Assembly (NCBI RefSeq): GCF_014898175.1
Contig: NZ_CP062948.1
Location: 2,480,001-2,544,000, forward strand
DNA from: Bifidobacterium lemurum
GTDB taxonomy: Bacteria; Actinomycetota; Actinomycetes; Actinomycetales; Bifidobacteriaceae
Direction of reading: 5' to 3'
DNA length: 64,000 nt
The notes beneath the pieces were generated by a model, which worked only from the letters and a program-made list of their open reading frames with translations, searched no databases and was not told where the DNA came from. Positions 1-8,992 of the stretch are shown in pieces. Both the position numbers and the translations under genes were made by a program. Within the stretch, counting starts at the first letter, position 1, and every line of letters starts with the position of its first letter.

Positions 1-836
1 GCGCCTCGACGGCCCAACGCCGTTACGAGGAACGCCGGCTCGCCTGCGCGCGTCCGCGTCGCCTCGACGACGGGGAACTGGCCGGGCTGGTCGTGCGGCT
101 GATCGCGCGGGAGCGTTGGTCCCCCGAGCAGATCGCGGGCAGGATTGGTCTGGAACGGCCCGATCTGGCCGTCTCCGCGTCGACGATCTACCGGGCGATC
201 AACGGCCGCGAGCTCGACCCGCCCGATCTGGCCCGCACCCGCCGCGGGATCAAGGGCCGGCTGCGCCGCAAGGGCAAACGCCGGCACCGCAAGGACGGGC
301 CCGAGGAACGCCGGGGCAAGATCCCCGACGCAAGGCCCATATCGGAGCGGCCCGCCGAGGTCGAGGAGCGTTCCAGGCTGGGCGACTGGGAAGGCGACAC
401 CGTCGTGGGTAAAGGCGCGGGAGCGTGCCTGGTCACGCTCGTGGACCGCAAAAGCGGTCTGCTTGCCGGCGGACGCGCCGCCACGCACACCAAACGCGAC
501 GTCGCCCGCGTGGAGAGCCGGATGCTCCGCGAGCATCCCGAGACGCGCACCATCACCCTGGACCGGGGCATGGAGTTCGCCGATTTCAAGAAGGTCGAGC
601 AATCCACCGGCGCGGTCTGCTACTTCGCGCTGCCGCACCACCCCTGGCAGCGCGGCAGCAACGAGAACACCAACGGCCTAGTCCGCGAGTACTTCCCCAA
701 AGGCACCGACTTCGCCACCATCGACGACGACCAGGTCCAGGCCGTGTACGACGCTATCAACCACAGACCACGCAAACGCCACGGCTACAGGACACCCTGG
801 GAAATCCACCACTCAACAACGTTGCACTTGCTCTGA
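1..836 (+). CDS. IS30-family transposase, 5' end outside window
   Basis: The reading frame is open from base 3 and ends at TGA 834-836, so the N-terminus lies left of the window. The protein starts with an Arg-rich segment, followed by the SPEQIAGRIG helix-turn-helix region typical of IS30 transposases. A DDE integrase-like core follows: first Asp in GDWEGDTVVGK, second in TLDRGMEF, and the Glu region in the NENTNGLVREYFPKGTDF block that is highly characteristic of IS30. It would catalyse cut-and-copy transposition of its own element. The right inverted repeat probably lies within about 815-850, just after the stop, but the left end is not visible for comparison. It abuts the next open frame, suggesting that the element inserted into or next to a surface-protein gene. 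Confidence 0.93.
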   Translation, partial: ASTAQRRYEERRLACARPRRLDDGELAGLVVRLIARERWSPEQIAGRIGLERPDLAVSASTIYRAINGRELDPPDLARTRRGIKGRLRRKGKRRHRKDGPEERRGKIPDARPISERPAEVEERSRLGDWEGDTVVGKGAGACLVTLVDRKSGLLAGGRAATHTKRDVARVESRMLREHPETRTITLDRGMEFADFKKVEQSTGAVCYFALPHHPWQRGSNENTNGLVREYFPKGTDFATIDDDQVQAVYDAINHRPRKRHGYRTPWEIHHSTTLHLL

Positions 837-845
837 AAATTCAAG

Positions 846-1523
846 GTGAGAAACGGCAATAGTATGGTGTTTCCCCGAGATTCGGAAACCGGTAGTGAGT
901 TGAGTAACACATCTTTTACGGAAAACGGGTTCACGCTTGACCTTGCGCAATCGCATTATCTCGATATCGATGTACGAAAATCCGTGTTTAACGCTGAGAC
1001 AAATGTATTGACCGAAGACACTCGTTTCAATAAACCAGCCGCTGACGGACAGACCTACACCGATGAAGGCGTATACACCATTACCGTCACCAACCGATAC
1101 ACCGATGAGAAAACAAAGAAAGTCATCTATGTCGGGACCAATGACGTGCTCAAAGCGTATGCGGCCACAGGTCTGCCGATAAAAGATATTGAGAGTCAGC
1201 TTGCGGATGGTGCCACAATCGCTCGTGATGGGTCGCTTCTTCGTCCTGGGGAAACCGATACGACTCAGCGGTCAGAATCAGGTAATGACCAGAACACGAA
1301 CGATGAAGCATCGACGGACAGCGACAAAGATATTACGGTAGACAGGAAAGATTCATCACAAGCGAAACATATTGGAATCCCTGTAATCCTAGCAGTGTTC
1401 TTTTGTATTCTTGCAATCGGCGTAATCATATTTTTGCTGGTTCGTAAGAAACGCAAAACTTTCACGAGCAATTCTTCCAACATGGAAAATCCTAATGCCC
1501 CTTCGATTGATATGGAGCAGTGA
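846..1523 (+). pseudogene. 3' remainder of a membrane-anchored surface protein, truncated by IS30
   Basis: A 225-residue open frame begins at a GTG directly at the IS30 edge with no convincing ribosome binding site and no signal peptide. I therefore read it as the C-terminal part of a longer exported protein cut by the insertion. Residues about 1-110 look like a beta-rich extracellular domain (YTITVTNRYTDEKTKKVIYVG). A Ser/Thr/Asp-rich linker follows, then one membrane helix (VILAVFFCILAIGVIIFLL, about 180-200) and a basic tail RKKRK. The codon use is AT-richer than the core genome. The stop TGA overlaps the ATG of the next gene by one base, so the two genes were probably translationally coupled. 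I do not recognise the family; the function is unknown, and it could be a surface partner of the downstream toxin. Confidence 0.65.
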
Positions 1524-2655
1524 TGAGAAAACGAATTATTGCTGCTGTATTGTGCAGTGTGCTTATGCTCGCCGGATGCGGATCTGCTGATACGGCTTCT
1601 GAAGAGAAATCCTCTATTGAACCAAATATTGAGCAAGAGGTTCAGTCATTAAATTTTTCTGGTTTGGGTGATGTAAAGCTTCTTCAATACGTTGAAGATT
1701 CTGTTGGTGCCACAATCGATAATGAGTTGGACGATGATTATCGGATTGAATCTGTGAGCGCCAGCTATGTATCCAAAGAATATCTTGAAGAGCTGGAATA
1801 CAACTCTAAAGAGAACGTCTATTTCGGATATACGTTGTCTGAGCTTGACGAACAATTCCAAGGTGAACGCTATGTATTCACCCTCGACGATGACGGTAAA
1901 ACCAAGGTTGAAGCTTTTCAGGCCTATGATGATACGTTCAATAAGGCTGTCCAAAATATTGCCATTGGCACTGGAGTTATTTTTGTCGCAGCTACGGTAT
2001 CAGTGCTCACCGCTGGAACAAGCACCGCTGTGAGCGTTGTATTCGCTGCTTCCGCCAAATCAGCAACAAGTGTTGCCCTTTCATCGGGAGTTCTCGGCGG
2101 AGCCTTTGAAGGTGCCATGACATACATTCAGACAGGTGACATCAATGACTCTTTGAAAGCCGCCGCATCATCTGGATCAGAAGCATTTAAGTGGGGAGCC
2201 ATCGGAGGCGTTATTACGGGTGGCGCTTCCAAAGCTCTTACATATCCAAAGGCCAATCCATCTATTCCTACATGGAGACAATCAGAACAGAAAGCTCTAT
2301 GGAAATATGGAGGAAAAGAACAAGTAGCTTATCTGAATGGCAAAGAAGTGGAATACAATAAGTCAGGTGCAACGAGGCCTGATGTCGTCAGAGCTGTTAG
2401 CGGACATAAAGAAGCTATAGAAGTCAAGAGATGCGACATCGTAAATAATTCCACTCGATCTCAATGCATAATGAAACTTGAAAAGCAAATCAAAGATCGT
2501 ATGATAAATCTACCCCCCCCCAAATGACGCAGCGTGTGGTTATTGATATTCAAGGCAGAAACTATGATGATGATTTAGTTTCTACAAACATTCAAAAAAT
2601 CAGAGACAAATTGAACAAGATTTATCCAAATATTCCAATTGAGATATTAATGTGA
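1523..2655 (+). pseudogene. Lipoprotein with C-terminal nuclease-fold polymorphic toxin, frameshifted at a C9 tract
   Basis: The ATG at 1523 is preceded by GGAG and overlaps the previous stop. The N-terminus is a lipoprotein signal peptide with lipobox LAGC (Cys about 19). Residues about 140-235 form the Gly/Ala/Ser/Val-rich hydrophobic module seen in front of many polymorphic-toxin tips (for example VIFVAATVSVLTAGTS, then FKWGAIGGVITGG). The tip has a PD-(D/E)xK-like pattern, RPDVV (about 286) and IEVKR (about 299), typical of restriction-endonuclease-fold toxins. In the given sequence translation stops at 2525-2527, just after a run of nine C at 2513-2521. With ten C (or seven) the frame continues TQRVVIDIQGRNYDDDLV... 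to TGA 2653-2655, the expected last strand and helix of this fold, giving about 377 residues. No immunity gene is evident downstream. Toxin class is inferred from motifs. Confidence 0.72.
2513..2521 (+). repeat. C9 homopolymer, candidate phase-variation switch in toxin gene
   Basis: Nine consecutive C residues interrupt the reading frame of the toxin tip. The present length puts TGA four bases downstream; gain of one C or loss of two would restore the conserved end. The tract lies in otherwise AT-rich sequence, so it is not explained by base composition. Confidence 0.85.
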
Positions 2656-2712
2656 TTTTACATGGCGCTTGCAGTAGAGAATTCAATCGTCTAATAAACG
2701 ATTTGGTAGTGC

Positions 2713-2781
2713 CCGAAGGTTTTTGCGTACTTAGGTTATTGCCTGTTTGTGGTGCGCTGACACAAGCGCACAAACCTTCGG
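2713..2781. repeat. Perfect 10-bp inverted repeat CCGAAGGTTT...AAACCTTCGG
   Basis: The arms at 2713-2722 and 2772-2781 are perfect complements with a loop of about 49 bases. The feature sits in the roughly 200-base gap between the toxin stop and the convergent EcsC-like gene. It could act as a bidirectional terminator or be the remnant of a mobile-element end. No protein-coding frame of interest is seen in this gap. Confidence 0.45.
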
Positions 2782-2857
2782 ACACCATCCGTTCAGTTGC
2801 TAACTGATCAATGATGGTAATCGAGTACTAGGGGGTCTCGTAAATTAGCTTAAGGAG

Positions 2858-3980
2858 CTAATGCTGTTCCTTGTGACTGATTTCGATGATACTTGATTCA
2901 AACGTTTCCACTATCTCTCTTTCATCCTCGGCGACATGTTCATCCATGCGCGCAGGCGGTAATAAACGTAAATGGCGGGCAAGACGATTCGATTCGATGT
3001 TGAGAGAGGCATAGGTCAATCCACCGGACACGACCCCTCCGACGACAGGCACAACCTTGCTGATTCCTTTGGCGAAACTCTGCTTAGTGATGTGAACGCC
3101 AATAAGACGAAGTGTTTTCTTGACTGCTGGATACACGATTCCCTTGGTTAAGGCACGTTTCTGTATGTTTTTCTGTACTGCGGGAGCCGCTATTCTGACA
3201 GCAAATACGGTAAGTGATTGACTGGCTCCCGTGACTCCTAGCATGACACCGAAGAACGTTGCCAATTTACCCAGTGTCTCATCGTCGATGTCCTCGCAAT
3301 CATCGATGAATGATTGCCATCCGTACAAGTAGGCAAGTTTCTGCATGATGCGGAAGGCGTGAATGTAGTATTGCGTGATATCCGCTGGAATGGTGCCCAG
3401 CATCGCAAAACCGCCAGGTAATCCAGCCGCGAATGACATTGCTGTCGATTTTTTTTGTTTCAAAAGCTATAGACTCTTTTGCTATAGCATCCAGAACGGT
3501 CGGAGATATGCCAGCGACCGCGGGGCGTTCCTTGATTGCCTGTTTGATGACTCGTTTAGGGACGGCTTTTTTACGTAACTCTGTGGTGAGAAAATGTTCA
3601 CGGTCAATACGGGCTGCACGCAGCCGTAAAACTTTTTTGAGAAATTCGATGGCATACCGCTCAGCTTCCTCATCCTGCTCAGCAATGGTGCTCGCAATTT
3701 GGCTTTTGGCCTCGTCGAATGTCTCATTGATTTGTGTAGTGGCGTGTGAAGTCACATCTCCTATCTGCGAAGATGTATGTACTATTATCTGTCCTGCTTG
3801 AGAGACAGAATCTTGAATAGTCCTCTTTGCTTGTCCTGCAGCGTCTGCAACAGTTTTTCTCGCCGTCGAGGCAATTTTACCTGCTTCGCTGGCAGTCGCT
3901 TGTGCCATATCTCCGGCAGCTTTTGCCAAATCACCTGTAGACTTCAAAAAACCGGCGAAGACATTACCTTCTTGCGACAT
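2858..3980 (-). pseudogene. EcsC-like protein, frameshifted at an A8 tract
   Basis: ATG at 3980 follows a good AAGGAG site. The first 110 residues are a low-complexity Ala/Thr/Ser/Gln amphipathic helix (GDLAKAAGDMAQATAS..., LEA- or tail-tape-like). Then comes a globular domain resembling the EcsC family: ISPTVLDAIAKESIAFE, then FAAGLPGGFAMLGTIPAD and later VPVVGGVVSGGLTY. The two halves lie in different frames. The break coincides with a run of eight A on the coding strand (T at 3449-3456). With seven A the frame reads FETKKSTAMSFAAG without interruption to the stop at 2858, about 373 residues. As given, the first frame runs on into unrelated residues until about 3300. Family assignment is by motif resemblance; the cellular role is unknown. 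Confidence 0.65.
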
Positions 3981-4111
3981 AAAACTCCTTTGTTCCCATT
4001 GGTCAGAGTACCGTTTTGTAAAGACGTTTGTCTAGAAAGTTATCGCGCCTGAATCAAGAGGCACCTGCGTTACTATGGGACGCAATGCGTCACTCGTTCA
4101 AGGAGGCTGGT

Positions 4112-4738
4112 ATGCGACTTCGCTGCGTGCAGAACATCGAGACCGATCATGCCGAAGGCGAGCGCCTGTTCGTCATGTTCCACGGATTCGGCAATGACGA
4201 AAGCGAGATGGTCCGCATCCTCGACGCGATCTATGCTGGCTCGAATCGCGCCCCCAGCCACCTGTCATTCCGAGCCACCTATCCCAGACCGTATATGGGC
4301 GGCAACTACTGGTATCCGGACGGGTGCGGCGTGGCGGAACGGAGAAGGGAATGCTCGCGCGTGGGCGACGCGGTCGTCTCCATGCTCGACTCTCCTCTGT
4401 ACCGCGGCATGCGCAAAACCCTCGTCGGATTCTCCCAAGGCGGCTACCTCTCCTATCGTCTTACGGTGGAGCATCCGGAAACGTTCGATGAGGCCGTCCT
4501 GCTCAGTCCGTCGTTCAAAGGTGAGGACTCAACGGCGTTGGATGCGCCGCGCACACAATACATACTGGCCTACGGCGGACTCGACCGCACGATACCCGCC
4601 GAGGATCAGCGGACGGCACGCGAGAAACTCTCCGCCACCCATGGTTTCGTCGACCTGAACTACCCCGATATGGGCCACGCCATCTGCGACCAGGAGATCG
4701 CCGACCTGCGTGAGTTCCTGAACGTCCGGCCAATCTGA
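4112..4738 (+). CDS. Alpha/beta hydrolase, phospholipase/carboxylesterase type
   Basis: ATG 4112 is chosen because AAGGAGG lies six bases upstream; an in-frame TTG at 4028 would add residues not seen in the family. The 208-residue protein has an oxyanion-type HGFGNDE segment near the N-terminus, a nucleophile elbow GFSQGG (Ser in the middle), an acid in GGLDRTIP and a catalytic His in MGHAI. These are the complete triad of the small esterase family PF02230. It is probably a cytoplasmic carboxylesterase or lysophospholipase of broad specificity. It lies upstream of and co-directional with the MATE exporter, with an 86-base gap. Confidence 0.85.
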   Translation: MRLRCVQNIETDHAEGERLFVMFHGFGNDESEMVRILDAIYAGSNRAPSHLSFRATYPRPYMGGNYWYPDGCGVAERRRECSRVGDAVVSMLDSPLYRGMRKTLVGFSQGGYLSYRLTVEHPETFDEAVLLSPSFKGEDSTALDAPRTQYILAYGGLDRTIPAEDQRTAREKLSATHGFVDLNYPDMGHAICDQEIADLREFLNVRPI

Positions 4739-4824
4739 ACCTGCGTGCCGCCTGACGTGTGGCGCCTTGTTCGGCAGCGGGGCTAGCATGTGGGCCGGAG
4801 GCTTGTCGAGGAAGGACCGGTGAT

Positions 4825-6177
4825 ATGGACGTTGCGGAATCGAATGGTCTTGCCTCCAAACCCATCGGACGGCTGGTGTGGTCGTTGGCGGTGCCTGCGG
4901 TGGTGGCGCAGGCGTGCAACGCGATGTACACCATCGTCGACCGTCTCTTCCTGGCGCGCATCCCCGGCGTGGGCGACCTTGCGATGACCGGCGTGGGCGT
5001 ATGCTTCCCGATCACGCTGGCGATCTCCGCGTTCGCCATGCTCATTGGCATGGGCGGCGCTCCCCTCGCCTCCATCCAGCTCGGACGGGGCGACAAACGC
5101 CAGGCGGAACGGCTGCTCGGCGTCTCCGTCGCGGCGTTGCTGGTCATCGCCATCGTCATCCCCACCATCCTGCAACTGACCAAAGAACCCATCCTGATGG
5201 CGTTCGGCGCGAGCGCCGACACCCTGCCCTACGCCGAACGGTTCCTCACCATCTACCTCTCCGGCACGGTCTGCGTGATGGCCGCGCTCGGCCTCAACAC
5301 CTTCATCACCGCGCAAGGCAAGGCGCGTGTGGCCATGGTCTCCACGATGATCGGCGCGCTCAGCTCCATCGCGCTCGACTGGCTGTTCATCATCGAACTC
5401 GATATGGGCGTCGAAGGCGCGGCGCTCGCCAACGTGATCGCGCAGACGCTGGCCGCCCTGTGGATCGTGCGATTCCTCGCCTCGCAACGCAGCACGATCC
5501 GTCTGCGCGTGCGCGACATCCGCATCGACCGGCGCATCCTGAACATCCTCGCGCTGGGCGTCTCGCCGTTCATCATGCAGATCACCGAATCGCTGATCCA
5601 AGTGGTGTTCAACTCCTCGCTGCAACGCTACGGCGGCGACCATTACGTGGCCGCGATGACCATCATGACCAGCCTCATGCAGCTGATCTTCATCTTCTCG
5701 CAAGGCATCCAGCAGGGCGTGCAGCCGATCATCGGATACAACTTCGGCGCGCGCCTGTTCGACCGTGTCCGCCGCACCTACCGTTCCATGATGGTGGTGC
5801 AGGTGGCCATCAACTCGACGATGACCCTGCTGTTCGCGCTGTTCCCCGCCGCCTTGGCCTCGCTGTTCACCACGGACGCCACCATCGCCGGCATCGTGAC
5901 GCGCACGCTGCCCTACTACTGTTGCGGCATGGGACTGTTCGGCATCCAGAACATCGTGCAATGCTCCTTCGTGGGCATGGGGCAGGCCAAGCCGTCGCTG
6001 TTCCTCGCGATCTTCCGCAAGATCATCCTGCTGGTGCCGCTGGCGCTCATCCTGCCCCATGTGGCGGGGCTCGGCGTCACGGGCGTGTTCCTGGCCGAGC
6101 CGATCAGCGACATCACCTCCGCCATCGTCGCAGGCGTTCTGTTCCACCGACTCATCCCCGCGCTGCTGCAGGAGTGA
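4825..6177 (+). CDS. MATE-family multidrug/drug:cation antiporter
   Basis: The 450-residue membrane protein starts at ATG 4825, preceded by GAGGAAGGA. A longer in-frame extension upstream is rejected because it is Cys/Gly-rich non-membrane sequence. About twelve hydrophobic helices can be followed, starting at LVWSLAVPAVVAQACNAMY. The MATE-typical pattern MYTIVDRLFLARIPG...DLAMTGVG follows, with the second-half counterpart QGIQQGVQPIIGYNFGAR. It would export drugs or metabolites using an ion gradient. Length matches the family. The closest subgroup is MepA/NorM-like; the substrate cannot be inferred. Confidence 0.9.
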   Translation: MDVAESNGLASKPIGRLVWSLAVPAVVAQACNAMYTIVDRLFLARIPGVGDLAMTGVGVCFPITLAISAFAMLIGMGGAPLASIQLGRGDKRQAERLLGVSVAALLVIAIVIPTILQLTKEPILMAFGASADTLPYAERFLTIYLSGTVCVMAALGLNTFITAQGKARVAMVSTMIGALSSIALDWLFIIELDMGVEGAALANVIAQTLAALWIVRFLASQRSTIRLRVRDIRIDRRILNILALGVSPFIMQITESLIQVVFNSSLQRYGGDHYVAAMTIMTSLMQLIFIFSQGIQQGVQPIIGYNFGARLFDRVRRTYRSMMVVQVAINSTMTLLFALFPAALASLFTTDATIAGIVTRTLPYYCCGMGLFGIQNIVQCSFVGMGQAKPSLFLAIFRKIILLVPLALILPHVAGLGVTGVFLAEPISDITSAIVAGVLFHRLIPALLQE

Positions 6178-6374
6178 CACGGCGGTTCGGCGACCCGTTC
6201 GGATCAGGAAGACGATGACGGAACCCCACGGAGACGCCAGCATGGGAATCCCATCCTTGACCGCTCGGCATCGGCGAACGCGCGCGATGGTTCCAATCTC
6301 GCCTAGCCTGTTCGCTATGATGGACGGTTGGACTTTTCACGCGAAGCAACGAACATGAGAAAGCGGTTATCGGC

Positions 6375-7976
6375 ATGGCTATCGAGGCACAGGGCCTGGA
6401 GATTCAGATCGGCGCCCGCACGCTGTTGAACCCGACGGACTTCCACGTCTCCAAAGGCGACAAAATCGGTCTGGTCGGACGCAACGGCGCAGGCAAAACA
6501 ACCCTGACCCGCGTCATCACCGGCGATATGCTGCCCACCGCCGGCAAAGTGCGCATCTCCGGCAAACTCGGCTATCTGCCGCAGGACACGCATGCCGCCG
6601 ACCCCGAACAGACCGCGCTCGACCGCATGATGAGCGCGCGCGACATCGCCTCCATCATCAGCCGCATCCGCAAGGCCGAGAAAGAGATGACCGACCCGGA
6701 TCCGGACGTGATGACCCGCGCCATGAACCGCTACGACACGGCCATGCAGGACTTCGACAAGGCCGGCGGATACGCGGCCCAATCCGAAGCGACCGCCATG
6801 GCCGCCTCGCTGGGCCTGCCCCAGGACGTCATGTCCCAGCCGCTCGGCACGCTTTCCGGCGGCCAGCGCCGCCGCATCGAACTGGCGCGCATCCTCTTCT
6901 CCGACGCGGACACCCTGATTCTCGACGAGCCCACCAACCATCTGGACGCCGACTCCATCGAATGGCTGCGCGGATACCTCAAGAAATACGAGGGCGGATT
7001 CCTCGTCATCTCCCACTCCACCGAACTGCTCGACGAAGTGGTGAACAAAGTGTGGCATCTCGACGCGCAGCGCGGCATGATCGACATGTATTCGCTCGGC
7101 TGGAAGGCATATCTGCACCAGAGGGTCGTCGACGAGGAGCGCCGCCGCCGCGAGCGCGAGGTGGCCGAGAAGAAGGCCGAACGTCTGATGAAGCAGGGCA
7201 TCCGCCTGCATGCGAAGGCCACCAAGGCCGTGGCCGCGCAGAACATGATGCGCCGCGCCGAAAAGCTGCTGAGCGAAACCTCCGAGGCGCAGAAGGCCGA
7301 GAAGGTGGCCGACATCCGCTTCCCCGAGCCCGCGCCCTGCGGACGCACGCCCATCATGGCGAAGGACATCTCCAAAGCGTACGGATCCAACATCGTGTTC
7401 GCCGGCGTGAACCTCGCCATCGACAAGGGCTCGCGCGTGGTCATCCTCGGCTACAACGGCGCGGGCAAAACCACCACCCTGCGGCTGCTCGCCCACTTGG
7501 AGAACCCCGACACCGGATCGGTCGACTACGGGCACGGTTGCAAAATCGGCTATTTCGCGCAGGAGCACGATACGCTCGACCTGGACGCGACCGTGTTGGA
7601 GAACCTCACCCATGTGGCGCCCGAACTCGACGACACGCACGCGCGCTCCATCCTCGGCTCGTTCCTCTTCTCCGGCGACGACGCGATGAAACCCGCCAAC
7701 GTGCTCTCCGGCGGCGAGAAGACGCGACTCGCGCTGGCCACGCTGGTCACCTCGCGCGCGAACGTGCTGCTGCTCGACGAGCCCACCAACAATCTCGACC
7801 CCGCGTCGCGCGAGGAGATTCTGAAGGCCATCGCCAAATACGAGGGCGCGATTGTGCTCGTCACCCACGACGAGGGCGCCGTGCAGGCCCTGAACCCCGA
7901 ACGCGTGCTGCTTATGCCCGACGGGGATGAGGATCTGTGGAACGACTCCTATCTCGAGCTCGTCGCCGAGGAGTAG
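6375..7976 (+). CDS. ABC-F type ATPase (ribosome-associated, Uup/EttA-like)
   Basis: The 533-residue soluble protein has two ATPase cassettes and no membrane segment. Cassette 1: Walker A GRNGAGKTT, signature LSGGQRRR, Walker B LILDEPTNHLDADS. Cassette 2: Walker A GYNGAGKTT, signature LSGGEKTR, Walker B LLLDEPTNNLDPAS. A charged linker (EERRRREREVAEKKAERLMKQ, about 250-290) joins them, as in ABC-F translation factors. The family acts on ribosomes (elongation factor EttA-like or antibiotic protection) rather than in transport. It is a single-gene unit followed by repeat-rich intergenic DNA. Confidence 0.9.
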   Translation: MAIEAQGLEIQIGARTLLNPTDFHVSKGDKIGLVGRNGAGKTTLTRVITGDMLPTAGKVRISGKLGYLPQDTHAADPEQTALDRMMSARDIASIISRIRKAEKEMTDPDPDVMTRAMNRYDTAMQDFDKAGGYAAQSEATAMAASLGLPQDVMSQPLGTLSGGQRRRIELARILFSDADTLILDEPTNHLDADSIEWLRGYLKKYEGGFLVISHSTELLDEVVNKVWHLDAQRGMIDMYSLGWKAYLHQRVVDEERRRREREVAEKKAERLMKQGIRLHAKATKAVAAQNMMRRAEKLLSETSEAQKAEKVADIRFPEPAPCGRTPIMAKDISKAYGSNIVFAGVNLAIDKGSRVVILGYNGAGKTTTLRLLAHLENPDTGSVDYGHGCKIGYFAQEHDTLDLDATVLENLTHVAPELDDTHARSILGSFLFSGDDAMKPANVLSGGEKTRLALATLVTSRANVLLLDEPTNNLDPASREEILKAIAKYEGAIVLVTHDEGAVQALNPERVLLMPDGDEDLWNDSYLELVAEE

Positions 7977-7985
7977 ACGGGAGGT

Positions 7986-8015
7986 CTGGGATTCCTCGAC
8001 TTCGCTCGGAATGAC
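7986..8015 (+). repeat. Half-copy of dispersed palindromic repeat
   Basis: The segment GATTCCTCGACTTCGCTCGG followed by AATGAC matches one arm of the repeat family found in full at about 15.4, 16.5, 43.1 and 60.2 kb. It lies immediately downstream of the ABC-F stop codon. Confidence 0.7.
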
Positions 8016-8054
8016 GACGCGTACCTGGCGCACAGGCCGACTTGTGGCAAGCGT

Positions 8055-8167
8055 CCGTGCGACCCTTTGAGAGGTTTCAAACGAACATGAAATGGCGACA
8101 TTCCTTGGAATGCCGCCATATTGGCGTGTGAGGCGATGTGACTTTCATGTGCGGAAAAGTCGCACGG
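8055..8167 (+). repeat. CCGTGCGAC-bounded palindromic element, copy A
   Basis: Inverted terminal boxes CCGTGCGAC (8055-8063) and GTCGCACGG (8159-8167) enclose a near-perfect central hairpin at 8091-8120 (ATGGCGACATTCC / GGAATGCCGCCAT). Conserved flanks are shared with a second copy near 27.94-28.07 kb. It lies between the convergent ABC-F and acetyltransferase genes and probably also serves as a bidirectional terminator. Confidence 0.6.
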
Positions 8168-8170
8168 CAC

Positions 8171-8824
8171 TCACTTTGCTTGGGGTCCGTGCGAAGTCAT
8201 CCCCGCATAAACAAAGAACGTCGGCGGTTCGCTGCCGTAACAGTCGCCCGGCTTGGTCTCCAACGGCAGCGCTCCCCTGCGTTCCAGTCCGCGATGCTCA
8301 TAGAACGTGTAATCGCAGGTCGTGTCCGTGAATAAAAAGTACTCGTCGATGCCGTTCGCGGCGAAATACTCCATCACGGCGCCGAACATCCGCTTGCCCA
8401 GACCATGCCCGCGCGCGGCCGGCGCCAACACGAACAGCACCACCTCCGCATCGAACGGTCCGGCATCGCGCAGCAACCGGTCGTCCACGCGGGCGATGCG
8501 TGCGAACTCGTCAAGACCGCGACGTCCGGCCTTGTCAGCCAGCAGCCTCAAGGCGGAGCCGACCATACGCGCGGTATGGCGCAACTTGCTCACCTGAGTG
8601 GTGTGCGCGGGAATGCTGGCGAGGATGAACCCCACGATCTCGCCATTCAATTCCGCCACCCGCGCGAAGGTGGCGCGCGCCAGACAATGCTCCACATCGA
8701 TATGCGACAGCGCGGCCCCGACTTTAGGCTCATATTCCGCATACCACATGTCGCCGGTGATCTGTTCGATTTGCGGCAAATCGCTGCGGCGCATGGCACG
8801 AATGATAGGTGTCGATTCAGTCAT
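8171..8824 (-). CDS. GNAT-family N-acetyltransferase
   Basis: The 217-residue product starts at the MTESTPIIRAMRRSDLPQIE sequence, the usual beta1-alpha1 start of GNAT enzymes. An ATG three codons earlier is a possible alternative, and the further upstream in-frame extension is non-conserved. The acetyl-CoA binding motif A is visible as LAPAARGHGLGKRMFGAVME, followed by a C-terminal YTFYEHRGLERRG motif. It transfers an acetyl group to an amine of unknown identity. It is divergent from the membrane phosphodiesterase at 8993, and the two share a roughly 170-base promoter region. Confidence 0.85.
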   Translation of the reverse strand: MTESTPIIRAMRRSDLPQIEQITGDMWYAEYEPKVGAALSHIDVEHCLARATFARVAELNGEIVGFILASIPAHTTQVSKLRHTARMVGSALRLLADKAGRRGLDEFARIARVDDRLLRDAGPFDAEVVLFVLAPAARGHGLGKRMFGAVMEYFAANGIDEYFLFTDTTCDYTFYEHRGLERRGALPLETKPGDCYGSEPPTFFVYAGMTSHGPQAK

Positions 8825-8875
8825 GTCATCCATCCTGACGGTCGGCTTCGACCTTTGCCCATGCGACCCGACATT

Positions 8876-8892
8876 CCCTGATTTTCCCCTGA
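8876..8892 (+). promoter_or_regulatory. 17-bp motif CCCTGATTTTCCCCTGA, copy 1
   Basis: An identical 17-mer occurs at 26072-26088. Both copies lie about 75-100 bases upstream of plus-strand genes for multi-span membrane proteins, and the shared sequence extends as ACAT-N-CCCTGATTTTCCCCTGA. It may be a shared regulatory site or part of a short repeat. Confidence 0.45.
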
Positions 8893-8992
8893 AAATCCCC
8901 GTAGCGGCCACTGAACTCGCGTACGGAAAACTCCGCGACTCGCCACAATGGCCATATCAATGCTTGGCGGAACGATTCGAAGGAGAAACGGC

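Noticed and set aside
2600..2788. Short minus-strand frame after the toxin as a possible immunity gene
   Set aside because: Only 62 codons, Cys/Ser/Thr-rich without a plausible start site, and opposite in direction to the toxin; no immunity protein features.
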